The notes: generated by a model not told the origin, from the letters alone. A DNA stretch of 64,000 nucleotides from Serratia proteamaculans (GCF_013337185.1 NZ_SWDE01000001.1:1-64000); one strand, 5' to 3'. Shown: positions 46,532-56,357, counted from the stretch's first letter. Numbers and translations: made by a program.

Positions 46532-46572
46532 AGTTGGCTGTGATACATTCGGAACAAATTATCAAGATAACA

Positions 46573-46731
46573 ATGAGGCTGCTAAATTTGTTGCGGAAAA
46601 AAATCCTCGTGATAATAGCCTTCCTTGCTGCCTGCCTGTTCTTTTATCTGTTGGCGCTGGATAGCTATTGCGATGCGGGGGGCACATTTGCGTTGGGAGT
46701 TTGCTCCGTTACCCGTTTCGTTCCCTGGTGA
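46573..46731 (+). CDS. mgrB: PhoP/PhoQ regulator MgrB
   Basis: 52 residues from the ATG at 46573. One membrane helix (IIAFLAACLFFYLLALDS) is followed by a periplasmic part with the two conserved cysteines (YCDAGG and GVCSVTRF) and the diagnostic C-terminal FVPW. MgrB binds PhoQ in the inner membrane and damps its kinase activity, closing a feedback loop. The PhoP box upstream agrees. It is in the same neighbourhood as yobH and yebO, as in E. coli. Confidence 0.92.
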   Translation: MRLLNLLRKKILVIIAFLAACLFFYLLALDSYCDAGGTFALGVCSVTRFVPW

Positions 46732-46830
46732 GTTGCGTAGCGGCGCGTAACAATTTTCTATCAAGATGTTCGTGTCGGTGCCCGGAGTGCTAAGATGTCC
46801 GCCTGTTTTTAGCAGTAGATAGGGTTGTCC

Positions 46831-47103
46831 ATGTACGATTTAGGTTTTGGTCCAAATAGTCTGGTGTCACTGGTTGTCGCCTTGTTGGCAGTCCTGGTGG
46901 GATTATGGATCTGGTTCCTGGTGAATCGCGCCAGTGTGCGAGCCAATGAGCAGATCCGCCTGCTGCAGGAAATTGCCGAGCAACAGCGTCAACAAACCGC
47001 ATTATTGAAAAGCCTGGCGCAAAGCGCGCGCGGCGATAGCGTGACGGACGATGACGATCTCAGCCCGGCGCTGGATTTCAAAGGTTTTATCCCCGAGCGT
47101 TAA
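46831..47103 (+). CDS. yebO: YebO-like membrane protein
   Basis: 90 residues from the ATG at 46831 (the frame also opens at 46825). One N-terminal helix (LVSLVVALLAVLVGLWIWFL), then VNRASVRANEQIRLLQEIAE as a coiled coil and an acidic tail ending FKGFIPER. This matches E. coli YebO in layout and place (next to mgrB). Function unknown. Confidence 0.8.
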   Translation: MYDLGFGPNSLVSLVVALLAVLVGLWIWFLVNRASVRANEQIRLLQEIAEQQRQQTALLKSLAQSARGDSVTDDDDLSPALDFKGFIPER

Positions 47104-47248
47104 TCAAATTTCCTGCCGGGTGGTGTTGCCACCCGCGTTGCTCCGAAAAACATAAGTATAGATAATATGAAAAGCCATCCCATTGTCATAAATCTGTCGT
47201 ATTGACGTCGTAATGTAGCGCCAACTCTACGAAAGATGGATAAAGCCG

Positions 47249-47563
47249 ATGATTAAATGGTATGAAGAAAGCGACGCCGAAGTGAACCGCAGCATTGCGC
47301 TGATCACCGGAGAAAATCCGGACAAGTGGTATCCTTACGGCGGCGTGAAAGGTAAAGATTATTGCAAGAACCCCTCCGATGCCTGGCCGATTATCTGCGC
47401 CAATAAAATCAGTCTGAATGCCGACAGCCAAAGCGATAGCTCGCAGTGGCAGGCACGCATGAGCACCCAGCGTGGCGAGTGGCAGGCGGATTGCAGCAGC
47501 CCACTGCGCGCGGCAATGATCTGTTTCCTGCTGAGCCAGCAAACTAACGAAATGGTACGTTGA
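47249..47563 (+). CDS. DUF2591-like (NinX-type) protein
   Basis: 104 residues. The N-terminus (MIKWYEESDAEVNRSIALIT) and the NPSDAWPIICANKISLN segment resemble the phage NinX/DUF2591 family, which also occurs outside prophages. No other phage genes are near except the DUF4060-like gene that follows. Function unknown. Confidence 0.65.
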   Translation: MIKWYEESDAEVNRSIALITGENPDKWYPYGGVKGKDYCKNPSDAWPIICANKISLNADSQSDSSQWQARMSTQRGEWQADCSSPLRAAMICFLLSQQTNEMVR

Positions 47564-47630
47564 AACACCAGAATTACTGATGACTTTCCCTTTTTATGAC
47601 AACAGAACTTGTCTCTGGCGGAGCCTGTTT

Positions 47631-47867
47631 ATGAAGCGCATTATTAAAGGTGATAAAAACTTGTCTCATCTGGTGGTTGCCCATGCGGCAATCGATCGTC
47701 ATGCCGAAAGCTTTGGTCAGCGCCGACAGGGCTGGCCTTCAACCTACCTGATAAAATATCAAAACGATCGCGTGGCGGTCGAAGTGGTCACGCGCCGTCA
47801 GTCCTACGTCGCAACGCTGATGATAGGCGCGCGCAATCTGACCAAGTTGTGCGGCCTGTCCGGCTAA
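47631..47867 (+). CDS. DUF4060-like small protein
   Basis: 78 residues from the ATG at 47631 (GGAG eight bases before). RIIKGDKNLSHLVVAHAAID and VEVVTRRQSYVATLMIGARN match the DUF4060 pattern known mainly from phage and phage-derived loci. The TRRQSYVAT box is the most conserved part. Function unknown. With the preceding gene it may be a small phage-derived remnant. Confidence 0.65.
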   Translation: MKRIIKGDKNLSHLVVAHAAIDRHAESFGQRRQGWPSTYLIKYQNDRVAVEVVTRRQSYVATLMIGARNLTKLCGLSG

Positions 47868-48043
47868 AAATCGCCTCTCTTTAGGTTTATTCCCAGTATA
47901 AAATAGCGCCCTGGCCATCCTTGCCGGGGCGCTACTCCTTGATGCTCACGGGGTTAAGTGTTAAAAAGCCGCCCGCAGATACATTTATTGATTGGCGAAA
48001 TCTTGCGCAAAAGCGACAGGATCCCACGCCATATGAGGATAAG

Positions 48044-49411
48044 ATGGGCGGTCAGCAGCAGGATACCCCGCTAAAACGCGGCTTAAAAAACAGACATATA
48101 CAACTTATCGCCCTGGGCGGCGCCATTGGTACCGGCCTGTTTCTCGGCATTGCACAGACCATTAAAATGGCGGGCCCTTCGGTGCTGCTGGGCTATGCCA
48201 TCGGCGGTTTTATCGCTTTTCTGATCATGCGTCAGTTGGGGGAAATGGTGGTTGAAGAGCCGGTTGCCGGGTCGTTCAGTCATTTCGCCTATAAATACTG
48301 GGGTGATTTCGCCGGTTTTCTTTCCGGCTGGAACTACTGGGCGATGTTCATTTTGGTCGGCATGGCCGAACTGACCGCGGTTGGGATCTATATTCAATAT
48401 TGGTGGCCGGACATCCCGACCTGGGTTTCCGCCGCAGTATTCTTTGTCCTGATCAATCTGATCAACCTGGTTAATGTGCGGCTGTACGGGGAAACCGAGT
48501 TCTGGTTTGCCATTATCAAGGTGGTAGCGATTGTCGGCATGATTGTTTTCGGTGCCTGGCTATTGGCCAGCGGCAACGGGGGGCCGCAAGCCAGTATCAA
48601 CAACCTGTGGGAGCAGGGCGGCTTTATGCCACACGGCATTGAAGGGCTGGTGATGGCGATGGCGGTCATCATGTTCTCATTCGGTGGGCTGGAGATGGTG
48701 GGCATTACCGCCGCCGAAGCGGCCGATCCGCGCCGCAGTATTCCCAAGGCGACCAATCAGGTGGTATACCGCATCCTGATTTTTTATATCGGCTCGCTGA
48801 CGGTGCTGCTTTCGCTCTATCCCTGGCACAAAGTGGTGGAAGGCGGCAGCCCGTTCGTGATGATTTTCCATGCGCTGAACAGCAACCTGGTGGCGACCCT
48901 GCTGAACGTGGTGGTGCTGACTGCGGCGCTGTCGGTGTACAACAGCGGGGTCTATGCCAATAGCCGTATGTTGTTTGGCCTGGCGACACAGGGGAATGCT
49001 CCCAAGACATTGACCCGGGTGAACAAGCGTGGTGTCCCGGTGTTGTCGATCGCGCTGTCGGCGCTGGTGACCTCGGTCGGCGTGCTGATCAACTACGTCA
49101 TGCCCGGTAAGGCGTTTGAGTTGCTGATGGCGTTGGTGGTGTCCACCCTGGTGATTAACTGGGTGATGATTTGTCTGGCACACCTGCGATTCCGTGCGGC
49201 GAAAAACCGCCAGGGCGTGATCCCGGTCTTCAAGGCCTTTTGGTACCCCTTCGGCAATTATCTGTGCCTGGTGTTCCTGAGCCTGATTCTGGTGATTATG
49301 TATTTCAGCGAGGGGATCCGTATCTCGGTATTACTGATGCCGGTGTGGATCTTGCTGTTGTGGGTTGGTTTTCTACTGACGCGCCGCAAAGGCGCTAAAG
49401 TACGGCGGTAA
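48044..49411 (+). CDS. pheP: Aromatic amino acid / phenylalanine permease (AroP/PheP group)
   Basis: 455 residues from the ATG at 48044 (GAGG six bases upstream). Twelve membrane helices; LKRGLKNRHIQLIALGGAIG and GTGLFLG, GEMVVEEPVAGSFSHFAYKY and FSFGGLEMVGITAAEAADP are the APC amino-acid/proton symporter signatures. The stretch VNVRLYGETEFWFAIIKV favours PheP, while the MGGQQ start and the NGGPQASINNLW region look like AroP, so the symbol is tentative. A GC-rich hairpin precedes the gene at about 47908-47935. Confidence 0.85.
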   Translation: MGGQQQDTPLKRGLKNRHIQLIALGGAIGTGLFLGIAQTIKMAGPSVLLGYAIGGFIAFLIMRQLGEMVVEEPVAGSFSHFAYKYWGDFAGFLSGWNYWAMFILVGMAELTAVGIYIQYWWPDIPTWVSAAVFFVLINLINLVNVRLYGETEFWFAIIKVVAIVGMIVFGAWLLASGNGGPQASINNLWEQGGFMPHGIEGLVMAMAVIMFSFGGLEMVGITAAEAADPRRSIPKATNQVVYRILIFYIGSLTVLLSLYPWHKVVEGGSPFVMIFHALNSNLVATLLNVVVLTAALSVYNSGVYANSRMLFGLATQGNAPKTLTRVNKRGVPVLSIALSALVTSVGVLINYVMPGKAFELLMALVVSTLVINWVMICLAHLRFRAAKNRQGVIPVFKAFWYPFGNYLCLVFLSLILVIMYFSEGIRISVLLMPVWILLLWVGFLLTRRKGAKVRR

Positions 49412-49451
49412 TTTTTAACGGAGGCGCTATCTGGCGCCTCCGTTGCATTCA

Positions 49452-49742
49452 TTAGCTGCGTGGCATAAAGGCATTGCCTGGGGTGGCGCGGCCCAATCCC
49501 AACAGCTTCCTGCACAGCAGGAACAGGGTGGTGATGACATCGATAGCCACCACGCTTAGCATCAGCACGCCCAGCATGAAGAAACTCACCAGCGCACCAA
49601 ACAATAGCACCAGCGGTGCCGGTACGCGTACCCGGCGCAGTTTCATCGCGGCATACATTTTCCAATACTGCATCTGTGCCAGCATCGCGCTGCGGATACG
49701 GCCCAGTCGAACACGTGACTTGCGTGATGTAGAACGGCTCAT
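49452..49742 (-). CDS. Hypothetical membrane protein
   Basis: 96 residues after an AGGAG site. A very basic N-terminus (MSRSTSRKSRVRLGRIRSAM) precedes one or two membrane helices (PAPLVLLFGALVSFFMLGVL and VVAIDVITTLFLLC). No family recognised. Its position between two plus-strand genes with its own ribosome site supports a real gene. Confidence 0.7.
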   Translation of the reverse strand: MSRSTSRKSRVRLGRIRSAMLAQMQYWKMYAAMKLRRVRVPAPLVLLFGALVSFFMLGVLMLSVVAIDVITTLFLLCRKLLGLGRATPGNAFMPRS

Positions 49743-49962
49743 AACTTCTCCTTTTCTGAATGTCCTATAAGTAAATCACAAGGATCTTAAGAGATGCTTA
49801 ACAGGCTCTAGTCGGCCCTGGCATTCTCACAGGGACTGTGACAACACAAAACCCGAAAAGGTCACTCTAAGGTGAGCACGGTTCACAAAGCACGCTGATC
49901 GAGTATCTTGTTATCTTATCCACCTGCCCGTGTAGGGTGTCCGCAGTGGTCGGGAGAGCAAT

Positions 49963-50961
49963 TTGAAGATAACCAATCGTTACTATGATGCCGGCAAAAC
50001 GCACCATACCCCGCAGGGGTTTCGTAACCCGGAGCCTTCGCAGCGTCAGGATGGGGATTTGAAACGCTGGCAGAACGAGCGTAAACAGCAGGGATTGCCC
50101 AAACCACCACAGATGGGCTATCAGCAGTTTACCCAGCGCTGGTGGCAACGCGCCGACCTTGGCGGCAGCGATAACAGCATTTGGTGGCTGGGGCACGCTT
50201 CAATGCTGCTGCGCCTGGATGGTCGATACATCCTGATCGATCCGGTATTGTCTGAACGTGCATCGCCACTGAGTTTCTATGGCCCGAAGCGCAAGACGCC
50301 GCCGCCGTTGACGGTGCAACAGCTGCCGACGGTGGACGTGGTTTTAATTTCACACAATCACTATGACCATCTCGATCGGCGCACCGTGCGGCAGTTGGCA
50401 CGGCGTTTTCCGCACGCGACCTTTATTGTGCCCCTGGGGCTGAAAAACTGGTTCCGACGTTACCGACTGCAGCGGGTAGAAGAGCTGGACTGGTGGGATA
50501 GCCTGAAATTGGGCGATTTGACTTTCCATTGCACGCCGGCACGTCACTGGAGCATGCGCACCCTGTGGGACCGCAATCGTTCACTCTGGTGCGGCTGGGT
50601 GATCCATCACCCGGCGCTGCGTTTCTATTTTTCCGGAGACAGCGGCTATTCGGATCGCCTGTCCGATATTGGAACCCGTTTAGGGCCGTTTGACGTGGCG
50701 GCATTACCGATTGGCGCCTATGCACCACGTTGGTTCATGCAGGAACAGCATATGGATCCGCAGCAATCGGTGACGCTGTATCAACAATTAAATGCACCGC
50801 GGGTCATCCCGATCCATTGGGGCGTTTTTGAATTGGCCGATGAGTCATTGGATGAACCGCCGCAGCAATTAAATCTGGCTCTGAGTGCGGCGGGAATTGA
50901 GCAGCATCAGTTCCGGCCCATCAAAATTGGCGAGCGCATTGCGCTTGAAGCTAACTCTTAA
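49963..50961 (+). CDS. NAPE-PLD/UlaG-like metallo-beta-lactamase-fold hydrolase
   Basis: 332 residues from a TTG at 49963, preceded by GGGAG; no better start is seen. The metal site is HNHYDHLD, with further ligands in PARHWSMRT, SGDSGYS and IPIHWG. IWWLGHASMLLRLDGRYILI is the usual N-terminal strand pair. Members of this branch act on N-acyl phosphatidylethanolamines or related lipids. Substrate here is unknown. Confidence 0.87.
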   Translation: MKITNRYYDAGKTHHTPQGFRNPEPSQRQDGDLKRWQNERKQQGLPKPPQMGYQQFTQRWWQRADLGGSDNSIWWLGHASMLLRLDGRYILIDPVLSERASPLSFYGPKRKTPPPLTVQQLPTVDVVLISHNHYDHLDRRTVRQLARRFPHATFIVPLGLKNWFRRYRLQRVEELDWWDSLKLGDLTFHCTPARHWSMRTLWDRNRSLWCGWVIHHPALRFYFSGDSGYSDRLSDIGTRLGPFDVAALPIGAYAPRWFMQEQHMDPQQSVTLYQQLNAPRVIPIHWGVFELADESLDEPPQQLNLALSAAGIEQHQFRPIKIGERIALEANS

Positions 50962-51838
50962 GCGTTATTCCTGGCCCTGTGTGGCGGGGACGGTTATCGT
51001 CACCGCCTGCAGGCCAGTCCCAATGCGGGTTGTAGCCATTCGCTGGTGCAGGGCCCAGTTTATCCGGTACCTGACCTAACCTGTTGGCATGAATAGGGAC
51101 AAGGCGCGGGAAAAGATAAAATAAATATGTTCACCGGGCATTGTTATTGACCGAGTAAATACCTATGTGGATTTCAAGATTTAATTCAGCTATGGATTCC
51201 CACAGTTCTCAAGATTATTGCCGATATTTAACCCCCGTAGTCAGTAATGTATTTCTCTGCCACTGCACGGCAATAGTGCGTAAATTCTGATTTTGCATGC
51301 TTATGCACCCAAAAGTGGCACGCTATTTGATTTTTGTCGCCAGATCGCTGTTGCATAAATTGTGCTCACCCGCGCTGAGGGCAATAATGATCTTCGGTAT
51401 TATTTCGTTGTCACCGGCGGGTGAGGTCGCAGACGTGAGGCGCTACCAGCGTTGGGCCGTCCGGATGGCGACCCAATGGTCGGATCATCCGATATCAAAT
51501 GTACCCGTTCATCGATATTCAAAAGTTTTATAAGAAATTCCATAAAGATTCAAAATTTTTAACGTTCTAAGCGCCTGTCCGGCGTTATATGTTGCAACAT
51601 ACATTGGTCAATCGGATGAAAGAATTGTTAAAATTCAGTCTGGGTGCGGAGTGTAGCGGGGCGACACTGTTAAGCAGAAAATAGCTAAGGCTTCAACATC
51701 TTTTAGTCTATTTAAGCTTATGTTGCTCTCGACCGTTTCAAATATGTGCGACAGCTCCACCAGTGATTAAAAATGGCTTGCCATCGAATACAGAGTATGT
51801 GATAACGCATCTGGGTAAAACGAGGTACAGTTCTGTAT
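50962..51838. other. 877-bp region before yobF-cspC
   Basis: No convincing gene. A 78-codon frame (51297-51533) lacks a ribosome site and homology. The last several hundred bases are probably the promoter and leader of yobF-cspC. I found no hairpin with a T tract. Confidence 0.5.
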
Positions 51839-51955
51839 ATGTGTGGCATTTTCAGTAAAGAAGTTCTGAGTAAAAACGTTAGCGTTGAATACCGCTTCTC
51901 TGCCGATCCTTATCTTAGTGCCTCAAGCAGTAACGACTCTAGTTTGTCTATGTAA
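51839..51955 (+). CDS. yobF: Small stress protein YobF
   Basis: 38 residues: [20 protein letters not shown], then [18 protein letters not shown]. It matches E. coli YobF (47 residues) over its first 28 positions but ends earlier. It lies 41 bp before cspC, the conserved yobF-cspC arrangement; in E. coli YobF is made under stress. Confidence 0.88.
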   Translation: MCGIFSKEVLSKNVSVEYRFSADPYLSASSSNDSSLSM

Positions 51956-51996
51956 CGCCTCCGGGCGGTTTAAACAATCCAAAGGAAATACTCAAG

Positions 51997-52206
51997 ATGG
52001 CAAAGATCAAAGGTCAAGTTAAGTGGTTCAACGAATCTAAAGGTTTCGGTTTCATCACTCCAGCTGACGGCAGCAAAGACGTGTTCGTACACTTCTCTGC
52101 AATTCAGGGTAACGGCTTCAAAACCCTGGCTGAAGGCCAGAACGTTGAGTTCGAAATCCAAGATGGCCAGAAAGGCCCATCTGCAGTAAACGTTACTGCA
52201 ATCTAA
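51997..52206 (+). CDS. cspC: Cold shock-like protein CspC
   Basis: 69 residues, almost identical to E. coli CspC. The RNA-binding motifs are GFGFITP (RNP1) and VFVHFSAI (RNP2). It is a constitutive RNA chaperone that melts structures and stabilises stress mRNAs. AAGGAAA is the ribosome site. A terminator follows 17 bp after the stop. Confidence 0.97.
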   Translation: MAKIKGQVKWFNESKGFGFITPADGSKDVFVHFSAIQGNGFKTLAEGQNVEFEIQDGQKGPSAVNVTAI

Positions 52207-52222
52207 TCAGCGTCAGCTGTAC

Positions 52223-52250
52223 AAAAAACCCGCCTTCGTGCGGGTTTTTT
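52223..52250 (+). terminator. Rho-independent terminator after cspC
   Basis: CCCGC, loop CTTCGT, GCGGG and six T, with an A tract before the stem. Confidence 0.9.
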
Positions 52251-52258
52251 CGTTTCTG

Positions 52259-52975
52259 CTATCCGCCGGTAATGATAATCCCTGCGTACTGATTTCGCCC
52301 GGTAATGCCCGGATGGGCAGGATCTTGCTCGCGTCGGTGGCTGTTGCGACGATAGCTGGTGTATTTAAATCGCTGTGGCTGCTGCGGGTCCGTATTGGGG
52401 GTACAGATAGTACAGCTCCCGGCATGGTCAACGGCGGAAAAACCCAGTTCACGCAGTTTGGATTCGGCAATGGCGGCCAGATCCAGGTGGCGATAGCGGG
52501 GGCTGATCAAGGCCGCGGGCAGGGGTAACTGTTGCTTGAACCTTGCGACCAGTTCCTCGTTGACCTCGTAACAGCAGGGGCCGGCGGCAGGGCCGATGGA
52601 AGCCACCCAGTTGGCCGTTGAGTCATCACGGCGGATACGCGCTGCCAATTGCTCCAGTATGCCATCCAGCAGGCCACGCCAACCGGCATGGACGGCAGCA
52701 ATCGCTGAGCCGTCGTTGCGGCTGAAAATCACCGGCAGGCAGTCTGCCGTTAACACACTCAGCAGAATGCCGGGCTCAGTGGTATAGAAGCCATCGGCTT
52801 CGCCGCACTGTTGCGTCGCCTGTGTCACGTCGACAATGCGAGTGCCATGCACCTGTTTTTTTTCCGGCAGGGTAGAACGATAGGCCAACAGATGGCCTGG
52901 CAGCAGCGCACTTTTGTTGCCGAAACCGTGCTGAATGGCCGGGATGGCGTTGAGCAGTGGGGAAAAATCGGTCAT
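52259..52975 (-). CDS. Laccase-domain protein, YfiH/PgeF family
   Basis: 238 residues. Family blocks are complete: KKQVHG, TADCLPVIF, AVHAGWRG, ASIGPAAGPCCYEV and YTSYRRN. The metal ligands are a histidine in VHAGW, the cysteine in TADC and a histidine in QVHG. Members remove wrongly coupled muropeptide precursors (PgeF) or act as purine phosphorylases. The C-terminus after SYRRN is longer and different from YfiH, and a standard yfiH near clpB is expected elsewhere, so this may be a paralog. Confidence 0.85.
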   Translation of the reverse strand: MTDFSPLLNAIPAIQHGFGNKSALLPGHLLAYRSTLPEKKQVHGTRIVDVTQATQQCGEADGFYTTEPGILLSVLTADCLPVIFSRNDGSAIAAVHAGWRGLLDGILEQLAARIRRDDSTANWVASIGPAAGPCCYEVNEELVARFKQQLPLPAALISPRYRHLDLAAIAESKLRELGFSAVDHAGSCTICTPNTDPQQPQRFKYTSYRRNSHRREQDPAHPGITGRNQYAGIIITGG

Positions 52976-53119
52976 ATCACGTCTTTACCTGCGTCAGAAA
53001 AGTTAACGTCAGTGTAGCCAGTTTTTTTCCTCGCTGGCTAGGGGCTTGCGGCATCTGCCTTGCATCGTACAGAAGGCTTCTTTAGACTAGCCGCGCCGTA
53101 TCTCTCTGGAATCCAAGCC

Positions 53120-53941
53120 ATGTCTTATCAGTGCCCTCTGTGTCATCAGCCGCTTCATTTTTCTCATCTGCAATGGCGTTGCGACGCTAACCATCAGTTT
53201 GACTGCGCCAAAGAAGGCTATGTCAACCTGCTGCCGGTACAGCACAAGCGCTCAAAGCAGCCCGGAGACAGCGCGGAAATGATGCAGGCGCGGCGTGCGT
53301 TCCTGGATGCGGGTTTCTATCAACCCTTGCAGCAGCGTGTCGCTGAGCTGTTGGATCAGGCGTTGGCGAGCGATGCGCAGGCGTTACTGGACATCGGCTG
53401 TGGCGAAGGCTATTACACGGCGGAAGTGGCCGCCCGGTTGACGCAGCAGCGTAATATCACCGTTTATGGCCTGGACGTTGCCAAGGTGGCGATCCGCTAT
53501 GCGGCCAAGCGTTACCCGGCAGTCTCATTCTGCGTGGCGTCGAGCCATCGTCTGCCGTTTGCCGACGCTTCTCTGGACGCCATACTGCGTATTTACGCCC
53601 CTTGCAAAGCTGAAGAACTGGCTCGGGTAGTGAAACCCGGTGGTGTGGTGGTAACGGTATCGCCTGGCCCACGTCACCTGTACCAATTGAAAGAGCAGGT
53701 GTATCAGCAGGTGCAACTGCATGTCGAACAGGATGAGCAGTTTGCCGGTTTTGATTGCGAACGAGTTGAGTCATTAGCGTACCCGATGACGCTGCCGGGT
53801 GAGCAGGCGGCCAACCTGCTGCAGATGACGCCTTTTGCCTGGCGTGCCTCGCCTGAGGTTCAGCAGCATTTGAGTGGTTGTGAAGCCTTTGCCTGCGAAA
53901 CCGATTTTGTTATAGCGCTGTACCGCCGTCAGCCTGATTGA
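53120..53941 (+). CDS. rlmA: 23S rRNA (guanine-745-N1)-methyltransferase
   Basis: 273 residues from the ATG at 53120. The zinc-binding N-terminus ([10 protein letters not shown], then [20 protein letters not shown]) is diagnostic. The SAM motif is [16 protein letters not shown], and [19 protein letters not shown] follows. It methylates G745 in 23S rRNA. It ends at a terminator shared with convergent mntP. Confidence 0.95.
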   Translation: MSYQCPLCHQPLHFSHLQWRCDANHQFDCAKEGYVNLLPVQHKRSKQPGDSAEMMQARRAFLDAGFYQPLQQRVAELLDQALASDAQALLDIGCGEGYYTAEVAARLTQQRNITVYGLDVAKVAIRYAAKRYPAVSFCVASSHRLPFADASLDAILRIYAPCKAEELARVVKPGGVVVTVSPGPRHLYQLKEQVYQQVQLHVEQDEQFAGFDCERVESLAYPMTLPGEQAANLLQMTPFAWRASPEVQQHLSGCEAFACETDFVIALYRRQPD

Positions 53942-53958
53942 TTGACCGTCCAGAAACG

Positions 53959-53985
53959 AAAAAACCTGCCATTGGCAGGTTTTTC
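53959..53985. terminator. Bidirectional terminator between rlmA and mntP
   Basis: AACCTGCC, loop ATT, GGCAGGTTTTTC, with an A tract on the left side. Confidence 0.85.
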
Positions 53986-54001
53986 TTTGGGTTGAGCGCT
54001 A

Positions 54002-54571
54002 TCAGGCCAGATAGCCCAAATGCTCCAGCAGAATATTGAAGCCGATACCGATCAACACCACGCCGCCGAGGATCTCCGCGCGCTTGCCGAGCAATGGCCC
54101 GATAAAGCGGCCTATCATCATGCCCAGGGTGGCCATAATCATGGTAGCGCAGCCAATGGCCATGGCGGTGTGGACGATATTCACCTGCAGGAAGGCCAGG
54201 CCGACACCAATAGCCATGGCGTCGAGGCTGGTAGCGATGGCGGTGGCGACCAGTAACCAGAAACCGTGACGCTTCACTTTTTCCACTTCGTCAGGCCGGT
54301 TCCTGACGCCTTCGACGATCATGCGCATACCGAGGATAAACAGCAGCGAGAAGGCGACCCAGTGATCCCATTCCATAATGTATTGGCTGGCGAACAAGCC
54401 GATGCCCCAACCGATAATTGGCGTAATGGCTTCTACCACGCCGAAGATAAGTCCGGTGCGTAGCGCTTCACGAAAACGGGGCTGATGCAGGCTGGCACCT
54501 TTGCCAATTGATGCGGCGAACGCATCCATAGACATGCCAAAAGCGAGAATGAGTGTAGCTGACAAGTTCAT
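54002..54571 (-). CDS. mntP: Manganese efflux pump MntP
   Basis: 189 residues from the ATG at 54569-54571; the longer frame runs into the riboswitch. Six membrane helices in two repeats, each with a DA motif ([14 protein letters not shown] and [14 protein letters not shown]) as in MntP/YebN. It exports manganese. Expression should be induced by manganese through the leader riboswitch. Confidence 0.95.
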   Translation of the reverse strand: MNLSATLILAFGMSMDAFAASIGKGASLHQPRFREALRTGLIFGVVEAITPIIGWGIGLFASQYIMEWDHWVAFSLLFILGMRMIVEGVRNRPDEVEKVKRHGFWLLVATAIATSLDAMAIGVGLAFLQVNIVHTAMAIGCATMIMATLGMMIGRFIGPLLGKRAEILGGVVLIGIGFNILLEHLGYLA

Positions 54572-54578
54572 GTTGAAT

Positions 54579-54768
54579 AACCTCGGCCGGGCGGCTCCAT
54601 ATACACGTAACCCACCCCCAACCATACGACGGAGTTACGTGTCTATGGTCTCGCCAACCTTACCTGGCTGCCCGCACCACGTTTTAATGTATAAAACGAG
54701 TATGTTGATACGGGCGTTTCTGGCGTTTTATTGCCCAGAAACCGGCTACTCCCCAATGACGGCGCAAC
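54579..54768 (-). promoter_or_regulatory. yybP-ykoY manganese riboswitch of mntP
   Basis: On the minus strand the leader starts with ATTGGGGAGTAGCCGG and ends with GGAGCCGCCCGGCCGAGG just before the mntP start. These are the conserved halves of the yybP-ykoY (mntP) element, brought together in a four-way arrangement. It binds Mn2+ and raises mntP translation. Confidence 0.9.
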
Positions 54769-54986
54769 CATAGCATATTAATTCCGTTTCCAACAACCCT
54801 TATTCCCGATGGACATTGGTTTGAAATTGATAATGGTTTTCATTAATGAAGTGTATAAGAAGGAATATAATGTAGGCGAGTGCAACAATATTGCGTAAAT
54901 AATCATCAGGTAGCCATGTGCGCTGATGATTAATTATCCACATACAGCGCAGGGCAACACGGGGCAGAATTAAGGTTGTTTTTTAC

Positions 54987-55445
54987 TCACTGATTCTCAA
55001 CGAAAAAGTGATAAATTTTCTCCAGATCGTCTAATTGAGTGACCTGAATCAACAACCGACGCTGCTCAAGATCTATCACCAGGATGCCATCCTCGGATAA
55101 ATTCATGGCCTTAATCCGGTTATATTCAATAAAGGCATTGGCATAAAAGAAACCCTGCGCTTTAAACAACATCTTGGGCCAGCGGATATAAGAAATATAA
55201 ATTGCGATCAGTGCTAAAGAAATAAGCAGCCAGGTGGTTAATACCGCACCCTGGGTGGTGACATTTCGGTAGAGCAGAATGGCGATCAGGCCGACAAAAA
55301 TCAGGCAATCAATTCGATTTCGGCGCTTTAACTGCACCTTGAGCAAGGTTTTGCCTTTCAGCAGGTTCATGCCGAACTCATCGTAAATCGCATACACCAG
55401 CATCAGCGCGGTGAAAATCAGTAATACGCCATCGGTCAGCGACAT
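54987..55445 (-). CDS. yobD: DUF986 membrane protein YobD
   Basis: 152 residues, the same length as E. coli YobD. Three or four helices; [20 protein letters not shown] and [38 protein letters not shown] and [20 protein letters not shown] are recognised. It follows manZ on the same strand after a strong terminator, so it may be transcribed only by read-through or its own promoter. Function unknown. Confidence 0.9.
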   Translation of the reverse strand: MSLTDGVLLIFTALMLVYAIYDEFGMNLLKGKTLLKVQLKRRNRIDCLIFVGLIAILLYRNVTTQGAVLTTWLLISLALIAIYISYIRWPKMLFKAQGFFYANAFIEYNRIKAMNLSEDGILVIDLEQRRLLIQVTQLDDLEKIYHFFVENQ

Positions 55446-55461
55446 CTTTCAACTCCACAAA

Positions 55462-55487
55462 TAAAAAAACCGGGGGTTTCCCCCCGG
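55462..55487 (-). terminator. Terminator of the manXYZ operon
   Basis: On the minus strand CCGGGGGG, loop AAA, CCCCCGG, followed by seven T. Confidence 0.88.
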
Positions 55488-55499
55488 CGGTTAAAACGC

Positions 55500-56342
55500 T
55501 TACAGACCCAGCAGACCTATCCAGTAACCGAAGATACCGATGGCGAAGAAGCCAATGATGATCCACAGCGCATTCACTTTCCTGCGCAGCAGCCACATAC
55601 AGCCGAAGGTCAGCAGCAACGGCACCAGGCCCGGCATCAACTGGTCGAGGATGGTTTGCACCGTGGTTACCGTGGTATGCCCGGTCTGGTCGGTGATCTT
55701 CGACACCACCAGCGGGATATTCACGTGCGTCCACTTGTTAACCAGGGCCCCCATGACAAACAGGCCAAGAATGGACGCTCCTTCCGTCAGTTTTTGCAGG
55801 AAGCCGCCGCCCATATCATTAACGATATCCACCCCTTTGCGATAACCGTAGGCCACGCCGTAATAGCGGGTCAACAGGCGCACCAGGTTGAACAGGACGA
55901 AGAACAAAATCGGGCCCAGCAGGCTGCCACTCATGGCAATACCGGCGCCGAGTGCGGCAAATACCGGACGTACGGTACCCCAGAAAATCGGGTCGCCGAC
56001 ACCAGCCAAAGGCCCCATCAAACCGACTTTGATACCGTTGATGGCCGCATCGTCGATAGGCGCACCGTTAGCGCGCTGTTCTTCCATCGCCATGGTAACG
56101 CCAAGGACCGGCGCCGCCACGTAAGGGTGGGTGTTAAAGAACTCCAGATGGCGTTTGATTGCCTGTTTGCGCTCGTCGTTATTTTCCGGATACAGGCGAC
56201 GGATCACCGGTACCATTGAGAAGCAAAAACCCAGCGCCTGCATACGTTCGAAGTTCCATGAACCCTGGAACAGATTCGAGCGCATAAACACACCGCGAAT
56301 ATCGGCCGGCGTGAGTTTCTTTTGAGCTGTTGTATCAACCAT
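55500..56342 (-). CDS. manZ: PTS mannose-specific EIID component
   Basis: 280 residues from MVDTTAQKK at 56342. Very close to E. coli ManZ (ADIRGVFMRSNLFQGSWNFE, GVGDPIFWGTVRPVFAALGA). With ManY it forms the membrane channel for mannose, glucose, glucosamine and related sugars. Confidence 0.96.
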   Translation of the reverse strand: MVDTTAQKKLTPADIRGVFMRSNLFQGSWNFERMQALGFCFSMVPVIRRLYPENNDERKQAIKRHLEFFNTHPYVAAPVLGVTMAMEEQRANGAPIDDAAINGIKVGLMGPLAGVGDPIFWGTVRPVFAALGAGIAMSGSLLGPILFFVLFNLVRLLTRYYGVAYGYRKGVDIVNDMGGGFLQKLTEGASILGLFVMGALVNKWTHVNIPLVVSKITDQTGHTTVTTVQTILDQLMPGLVPLLLTFGCMWLLRRKVNALWIIIGFFAIGIFGYWIGLLGL

Positions 56343-56357
56343 TTCTCTCACCTATTC

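Noticed and set aside
47908-47935. Terminator or attenuator before the aromatic amino acid permease
   Set aside because: The stem GCGCC/GGCGC is strong, but there is no T tract and no leader peptide rich in aromatic residues; role left open.
51297-51533. 78-codon open frame before yobF-cspC
   Set aside because: No ribosome site, no recognisable motif, and its place in a likely promoter/leader region; treated as chance.
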